Assembly: GCF_001613245.1 (NCBI RefSeq)
Contig: NZ_BDBZ01000014.1
Coordinates: 83,668-147,667, forward strand
Direction: 5' to 3'
DNA length: 64,000 nt
DNA from: Nocardia speluncae NBRC 108251
GTDB lineage: Bacteria; Actinomycetota; Actinomycetes; Mycobacteriales; Mycobacteriaceae
Numbering within the stretch: position 1 is the stretch's first letter; each line of letters begins with the position of its first letter. The translations under genes were made by a program, and so were the position numbers. The notes beneath the pieces are model-generated. The model saw only the letters and a list, made by a program, of their open reading frames with translations, had not been told where the DNA came from and did no database searches. Below are positions 57,769 to 64,000 of this stretch, piece after piece.

Positions 57769-57855
57769 TCCCGGTTGCCCGGTGGCGTCCAGCATGCCTG
57801 ACAGATGGTCGGGCAGAGGTTCGGTCACCGCCGAGGGGCGACCTCACAACCTGCG

Positions 57856-57893
57856 GTGACCAGCAAGTACGGCTGCGGCAACACACTGGAAAC
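57856..57893 (+). promoter_or_regulatory. GlnR-like box upstream of amt
   Basis: Four half-sites are spaced exactly 11 bp apart: GTGAC, GTACG, GCAAC, GAAAC, with 6-bp gaps. The actinobacterial GlnR consensus is gTnAC-n6-GaAAC repeated. Sites 1, 3 and 4 fit; site 2 is degenerate. It ends 128 bp before the amt start. GlnR activates amt operons under nitrogen limitation. Confidence 0.55.
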
Positions 57894-58020
57894 ATGACGG
57901 CGTGATCCCTTCACGTAGGTGAAACACCGGAGCGTCACGGAGGAAACACCGAATGAGCACCCTTCATTAGCGGGCCCGATGTCGCGCAGGCGACGGGCCG
58001 GAAGATGAGGGAGGTAACTG

Positions 58021-59666
<1,646 letters not shown>

Positions 59667-59731
59667 AACCTGCCGCGTCGACAGCGGGCGATAACGCAAC
59701 CTGCGCGCGGAGTATGTGTAGAACAACGACA

Positions 59732-59773
59732 GCGGCCCCGCTCCCACCGATTTTCCGGTCGGGGCGGGGCCGC
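59732..59773 (+). terminator. Long hairpin between glnB and glnD
   Basis: An 18-bp GC-rich stem with two mismatches encloses ATTTTC, starting 66 bp after the glnB stop and ending 12 bp before the glnD start. It should attenuate transcription from amt-glnB into glnD. Confidence 0.7.
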
Positions 59774-59784
59774 CCGTATGACGG

Positions 59785-62259
59785 GTGGTGGTTGGTTTGG
59801 GTCAGGACCGGCAGAAACGGGAGCGCGCGCGGGTCGCCGCCGGGCCGTCGGGGAAAGCCGTGGAACTGTCGAACGGCGCCGCCGATCTGGTCCGTGCCCG
59901 CGATCAGCTGCTCGGCGGCGGGCAACCCCGGCATCCGCGCCTGGATGCCGAGTCACTGCGGGCGGCGCTCGTCGACCTGTACGAGCTGTGGCTCACGGGC
60001 AAGGGCACCGAGGTCGGGATAACTCCGGACAGCGGCCTGGCGATCATGGCCGTGGGCGGGCTCGGCCGGCGCGAGATGCTGCCTTACTCCGATCTTGACC
60101 TGGTGCTGCTGCACGAGAATATGGACCCGAAGCGGGTCGCCGAGATCGCCGATCGGTTGTGGTATCCGCTGTGGGACGCCCACATCAAACTCGACCACAG
60201 CGTGCGTACGGTGCCGCAGGCATTGACGGTGGCCGCCGATGATCTGGTCGCCGCGCTCGGGATGCTGGACGCTCGTCATATCGTGGGTAACCCCGAACTC
60301 AGCGACCGGGTCATCGCCGGTATCCGCCGGGATTGGCGCCACGGTATCCGCGGCCGCTACGAAGAACTGCTCACCGGGGTTCGCGCCCGCTGGGAGCGCA
60401 GCGGGCAGATCGCCCACCGCACCGAACCCGATCTGAAGAACGGCCGCGGCGGGTTGCGCGATATCCAGCTCTTGGATGCGCTGGCCATCGCACAGCTCAC
60501 CGACGCCATGCCGGGCCTCGGGCCGGAGACGCCGGGTGGTGGACTGGCCCAGGCACACCGTCGGCTCCTGGATGTCCGCACCGAACTGCACCGGGTGGCG
60601 GGCCGGGCCCGTGATCAGTTGCGCGCCCAGGATGCCGACGAGATCGGTGCGGCACTGCATATCGGTGACCGGTTCGATCTGGCCCGCACACTCAGCGACG
60701 CGGCCCGCACCGTCGGCTATTCGGTGGACGTCGGGTTGCGTACCGCCGGGAATGCGTTACCGCGGCGCGGGCTGGCACGGCTCCGGCGGATGCCGGTGCG
60801 GCGGCCCCTGGACGAGGGGGTGGTCGAACACGCGGGCGAAGTGGTACTCGCCCGGGATGCCCGGCCGCAACGCGACCCCGGTCTTATCCTGCGAGTGGCG
60901 GCGGCGTCCGCGCAATCCGGTCTGCCGATGTCGGCGACCACCCTCAACCGGCTGGCCGAGGACGCCCCGGAACTGCGGGAACCGTGGCCGAAAGACGCCC
61001 TCAACGATCTGCTCGTGCTGCTCGGTTCCGGCCGCGGGGTGATCGACGCAGTGGAGGCGCTCGACCGTACCGGCCTGTGGGGCCGGCTGCTTCCGGAATG
61101 GGGTGCGGTGCGCGATCTGCCGCCCCGCGACGCCCTGCACGTCTGGACTGTGGACCGGCATTCGGTGGAGACCGTCGCCTACGCGAGTGTCTCGAGTACT
61201 CGCGTCGCCCGGCCCGACCTGCTGGCTCTCGGCGCGCTGTTGCACGATATCGGCAAGGGTCGCACCGAGGACCACTGTGTGGTCGGTGCCGAACTCGCTA
61301 CGCAGATCGGCCGCCGGATGGGCTTGTGGCCGTCGGACGTCGATATCCTCAGCGCCCTCGTGCGCCACCATCTGCTGCTTCCCGATGTGGCCACCCACCG
61401 CGATATCGACGACCCGGCCACGGTGCAGTACGTAGCGGATGCGCTCGAATACGATCCGCAGCGGCTGGAACTGCTGCATGCACTGGCGGAGGCGGATTCG
61501 CTGGCCACCGGACCGGGTGTCTGGGGTGACTGGAAAGCGACGCTGATCGGCGAATTGGTCCGGCGCTGCCGCGTCGTGATGGCGGGCGAGGAACTGCCCG
61601 AGCCCGAACCTGTACCGCAGGAGCTGCTCGTCCGCGCCGCCGCCGGTGGAGTACATGTCGAATTATCCCAGGGCGACGGTAAATACACCTATCTCGCCAC
61701 GGTTATCGCCCCGGATACTCCCGGTTTGCTGGCCGATACCGCCGGGGTACTGGCACTGCATTCACTGCGGGTGTTGTCGGCATCGATCAGCGGGGCAGGG
61801 GAGTCGGCGATCAATACCTTCGTCGTGACACCGGCCTTCGGGTCGCCGCCGGACGCCGGGCTGCTACGCCAGGAACTCAACCGAGCGATCGCCGGTGACC
61901 TCGATGTGCGCGCCGTTCTGACCGCGCGGGAACGGGATACGCCCGCCGCGGCCCGCTACGCCCGAGCCGAGCCGTGGTTGTCGTGGACACCGACCCCGGT
62001 TGCGGGCCAGTTCATCCTGCAGCTGAGAGCGGAGGACCGAATCGGCCTGTTGTGCCGGTTGTCCGCCGTGCTGTCGGGTGTTGGCGCCGATGTGCGCTGG
62101 GCCAAGGTGGTGACCATGGGATCGTTCGTGGTCGATGTTTTCTGCGTGGCGTTGGGCGCCGACGCGGGCCCGCAGCGGCGGTCGGCCATCGAGACCGCGA
62201 TCTTGGCGGAGGTTCCGCAGCCGGCGCCGCGCAAAACCTCCGAGCAGGAACGAACCTGA
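59785..62259 (+). CDS. glnD: PII nucleotidylyltransferase/hydrolase
   Basis: GlnD modifies and demodifies PII in response to glutamine. The 824-aa protein has a nucleotidyltransferase domain ([21 protein letters not shown] near residue 92), an HD hydrolase domain ([16 protein letters not shown] near 485), and two C-terminal ACT domains ([19 protein letters not shown] and [21 protein letters not shown]) that sense glutamine. The GTG at 59785 is provisional: GTG also occurs at 59788, and the first 20 residues are not conserved. Confidence 0.94.
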   Translation: MVVGLGQDRQKRERARVAAGPSGKAVELSNGAADLVRARDQLLGGGQPRHPRLDAESLRAALVDLYELWLTGKGTEVGITPDSGLAIMAVGGLGRREMLPYSDLDLVLLHENMDPKRVAEIADRLWYPLWDAHIKLDHSVRTVPQALTVAADDLVAALGMLDARHIVGNPELSDRVIAGIRRDWRHGIRGRYEELLTGVRARWERSGQIAHRTEPDLKNGRGGLRDIQLLDALAIAQLTDAMPGLGPETPGGGLAQAHRRLLDVRTELHRVAGRARDQLRAQDADEIGAALHIGDRFDLARTLSDAARTVGYSVDVGLRTAGNALPRRGLARLRRMPVRRPLDEGVVEHAGEVVLARDARPQRDPGLILRVAAASAQSGLPMSATTLNRLAEDAPELREPWPKDALNDLLVLLGSGRGVIDAVEALDRTGLWGRLLPEWGAVRDLPPRDALHVWTVDRHSVETVAYASVSSTRVARPDLLALGALLHDIGKGRTEDHCVVGAELATQIGRRMGLWPSDVDILSALVRHHLLLPDVATHRDIDDPATVQYVADALEYDPQRLELLHALAEADSLATGPGVWGDWKATLIGELVRRCRVVMAGEELPEPEPVPQELLVRAAAGGVHVELSQGDGKYTYLATVIAPDTPGLLADTAGVLALHSLRVLSASISGAGESAINTFVVTPAFGSPPDAGLLRQELNRAIAGDLDVRAVLTARERDTPAAARYARAEPWLSWTPTPVAGQFILQLRAEDRIGLLCRLSAVLSGVGADVRWAKVVTMGSFVVDVFCVALGADAGPQRRSAIETAILAEVPQPAPRKTSEQERT

Positions 62260-62264
62260 GGTCG

Positions 62265-62301
62265 CGGCCGGGCGCCCGCAACCGGTGTGGCCGCCCGGCC
62301 G
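62265..62301 (+). terminator. Terminator of glnD
   Basis: CGGCCGGGCG and its complement form a 10-bp perfect stem with a 17-nt loop, starting 5 bp after the glnD stop. Confidence 0.5.
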
Positions 62302-62436
62302 GGACCGGCAGGTCCTGTGTCCAAGGTCACCGTTGCGCGTCGATTGCCCTCCAGTTGCCAACAGATCCTGAGCCATGCGGGATCCGGCCCCTACCATTCG
62401 GGAGTCAGCTGTCGCGCTCATGAGGGGAGCAGGTCG

Positions 62437-62742
62437 GTGGCAATCCAAGTGGTGACCTCGTCGATCATGACCAGCGATAGGACCTCGCATATCGCCCGAT
62501 GCGTGGGCGACGCCTATTGGGTGGTGACCTGGCTCCCCGGGCGGACGCTCACCGAACCCCAGGCGATGGCCGCGATGACCGTGGCCGCCGCCGTCGCGAC
62601 CACCGGCATCCCGCCGGACGACGACTGGTCGCAACTGGATTCCCTGGCCCGCGGGCTCGGCCTCACCGGCCGGGAAGCGGCCTACCTGGTCGCCGTGGAA
62701 CAACACGACTACCAGCGTGGTTTCTCCACCCCCGCGAGCTGA
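62437..62742 (+). CDS. Conserved hypothetical small protein
   Basis: This 101-aa protein begins at GTG 62437, with GGGGAG 8 nt upstream. It contains RCVGDAYWVVTWLPGRTLTEPQAMAAMTVAAAV and LARGLGLTGREAAYLVAV, a mostly helical, soluble-looking sequence. No domain is recognised. It lies between glnD and ffh; as I recall, the corresponding M. tuberculosis interval holds Rv2917, a much larger protein, so this is not obviously its orthologue. Confidence 0.68.
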   Translation: MAIQVVTSSIMTSDRTSHIARCVGDAYWVVTWLPGRTLTEPQAMAAMTVAAAVATTGIPPDDDWSQLDSLARGLGLTGREAAYLVAVEQHDYQRGFSTPAS

Positions 62743-62862
62743 GCGCACCAGCGCCACATTCTCGAGTACGGTGCGAGCGGAGTCACGCCGCGACGCCCGC
62801 TAGTCTGAGACCCCCATTACCCTGGGACTCAGTGACGTCACTCGAGATCAGGAGCGCGCCAG

Positions 62863-64000
62863 GTGTTCGAATCTTTATCCGACCGGTTGACCGGTGCCCT
62901 GAAGGACCTTCGCGGTAAGGGCCGCCTGTCGCCGGCCGATATCGACGCCACCTGCCGGGAGATCCGGCTGGCACTGCTGGAGGCCGATGTCGCGTTGCCG
63001 GTGGTCCGCGGGTTCATCGCCCGGATCAAGGAACGCGCGAAAGGTTCCGAGGTTTCGGCTGCGCTGAACCCGGCCCAGCAGGTCGTCAAAATCGTCAACG
63101 AGGAACTCGTCGCCATCCTCGGCGGCGAGACCCGGCGCTTGACACTGGCCAAGACGCCGCCGACGGTGATCATGCTCGCCGGCCTGCAGGGCGCCGGTAA
63201 GACCACCCTGGCCGGAAAGCTCGCCAAATGGCTGCGCGATCAGGGCCATCAGCCGCTGCTGGTGGCCTGCGACCTGCAGCGCCCCGGCGCCGTCACCCAG
63301 TTGCAGGTGGTGGGTGAACGCGCCGGTGTCCCGGTGTTCGCACCCCATCCGGGCACCTCCATCGGTGGCGGTGAGAACGCGCTCGGGGTCACCGCGGCCG
63401 ATCCGATCGCGGTCGCCGAAGCCGGGATCACCGAGGCGCGCGCCAAACAGTACGACGTGGTGATCGTCGATACCGCCGGCCGGCTCGGTATCGATGCCGA
63501 GCTGATGGCGCAGGCCGCCGGTATCCGCGATGCGGTGAAACCCGACGAAACCCTGTTCGTCCTCGACGCCATGATCGGTCAGGACGCCGTCTCCACCGCC
63601 GAAGCATTCCGTGACGGTGTCGGCTTCACCGGCGTGGTACTCACCAAACTCGACGGCGACGCCCGCGGTGGCGCGGCGCTGAGCGTGCGCAACGTGACCG
63701 GTGAGCCGATCATGTTCGCTTCCACCGGTGAGAAGCTCGAGGATTTCGACGTCTTCCACCCCGACCGGATGGCCAGCCGCATCCTCGGGATGGGCGATGT
63801 GCTCACCCTCATCGAGCAGGCCGAGCAGGTCTACGACGCGCAGCAGGCCGAGGAGGCCGCGCGCAAGATCGGCAGCGGTGAACTCACCCTTGAGGATTTC
63901 CTCGATCAGATGCTGGCCATCCGGAAACTGGGGCCCATCGGAAACCTGCTCGGGATGCTGCCGGGCGCCGGGCAGATGAAGGATGCCCTCGCCCAGGTCG
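62863..64000 (+). CDS. ffh: Signal recognition particle protein Ffh (5' part)
   Basis: Ffh is the SRP GTPase that binds signal peptides and 4.5S RNA. The window holds 379 codons: the N domain, the G domain with AGLQGAGKTTLAGKLAKWL near residue 105, CDLQRPGAVTQLQVV, DTAGRLGIDAELM and TKLDGDARGGAALS, and the start of the M domain (GPIGNLLGMLPG). The reading frame runs off the right edge without a stop. GTG 62863 has AGGAG at 8 nt. Confidence 0.97.
   Translation, partial: MFESLSDRLTGALKDLRGKGRLSPADIDATCREIRLALLEADVALPVVRGFIARIKERAKGSEVSAALNPAQQVVKIVNEELVAILGGETRRLTLAKTPPTVIMLAGLQGAGKTTLAGKLAKWLRDQGHQPLLVACDLQRPGAVTQLQVVGERAGVPVFAPHPGTSIGGGENALGVTAADPIAVAEAGITEARAKQYDVVIVDTAGRLGIDAELMAQAAGIRDAVKPDETLFVLDAMIGQDAVSTAEAFRDGVGFTGVVLTKLDGDARGGAALSVRNVTGEPIMFASTGEKLEDFDVFHPDRMASRILGMGDVLTLIEQAEQVYDAQQAEEAARKIGSGELTLEDFLDQMLAIRKLGPIGNLLGMLPGAGQMKDALAQV

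Noticed and set aside
59778..59780. ATG just before glnD as its start
   Set aside because: It is out of frame with the GlnD protein.

Overview
The window is 64 kb of high-GC actinobacterial chromosome, most likely from Nocardia or a close relative in the Nocardiaceae. The evidence is gene content and order. Read right to left, ffh, glnD, glnB, amt, ftsY, smc, acylphosphatase, mutM, rnc, rpmF, DUF177, sepIVA, coaD, rsmD, pyc, recG, DhaL-type kinase, rpmB, ung, thiL, DUF3515, ddl, gpsA, fbiD, ppk, mutT1, hupB, leuD, leuC, IclR regulator, PPOX/F420 protein, FAH-family hydrolase, MFS transporter, leuB and serA follow, as I recall it, the Mycobacterium tuberculosis Rv2916c to Rv2996c order. HupB has the lysine/alanine tail typical of the group, and the fbiD and PPOX genes point to F420 metabolism. 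No plasmid, prophage, IS element or CRISPR array was seen.

Layout. 0-1.5 kb: a ClgR-like XRE regulator, an Asp/Arg/His-rich secreted protein and a cold-shock protein. 1.8-9.1 kb: serA, leuB, a broken Uma2 nuclease gene, an MFS transporter, an FAH-family hydrolase and gltX. 9.4-10.8 kb: tRNA-Gln and tRNA-Glu followed by a decayed chloramphenicol phosphotransferase-like gene. 10.8-15.1 kb: PPOX protein, IclR regulator divergent from leuCD, hupB. 15.3-19.2 kb: leftward fbiD-ppk-mutT1. 19.2-27.5 kb: gpsA, ddl, DUF3515, thiL, ung, a small secreted protein, an alpha/beta hydrolase, an enoyl-CoA hydratase/isomerase, a GNAT acetyltransferase and rpmB. 27.8-36 kb: DhaL/DegV-like kinase, recG, and metE under a cobalamin riboswitch. 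36-44.6 kb: pyc-rsmD-coaD, GtrA protein, sepIVA, DUF177-rpmF-rnc-mutM. 44.7-51.4 kb is the most accessory stretch: reductase-like protein, PHP phosphoesterase, AlkZ-like glycosylase, membrane-tethered PstS-like protein, a 41-aa membrane peptide, OsmC protein, acylphosphatase and a DUF1707 protein. 51.5-64 kb: smc, DUF2237, ftsY, amt-glnB-glnD, an unknown small protein and the 5' part of ffh.

The genes fall into functional sets: leucine and serine synthesis, SRP targeting (ffh, ftsY), nitrogen sensing (amt, glnB, glnD, with a GlnR-like four-half-site array upstream of amt), division and chromosome organisation (sepIVA, smc, hupB), base repair (ung, mutM, mutT1, AlkZ-like) and translation (rpmB, rpmF, gltX, two tRNAs).

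I found no obviously undescribed multi-gene system; this is mainly a conserved core region. The more unusual signals are two decayed foreign-looking genes, a repeated leaderless-promoter geometry (TANNNT exactly 6 nt before the start codon at six genes), candidate operators (XRE, IclR/leuC, DUF1707, amt), a two-helix membrane-tethered PstS-like protein, an FtsY with an acidic-proline linker of roughly 270 residues, and a GNAT gene whose 5' end coincides with a 15-bp hairpin.
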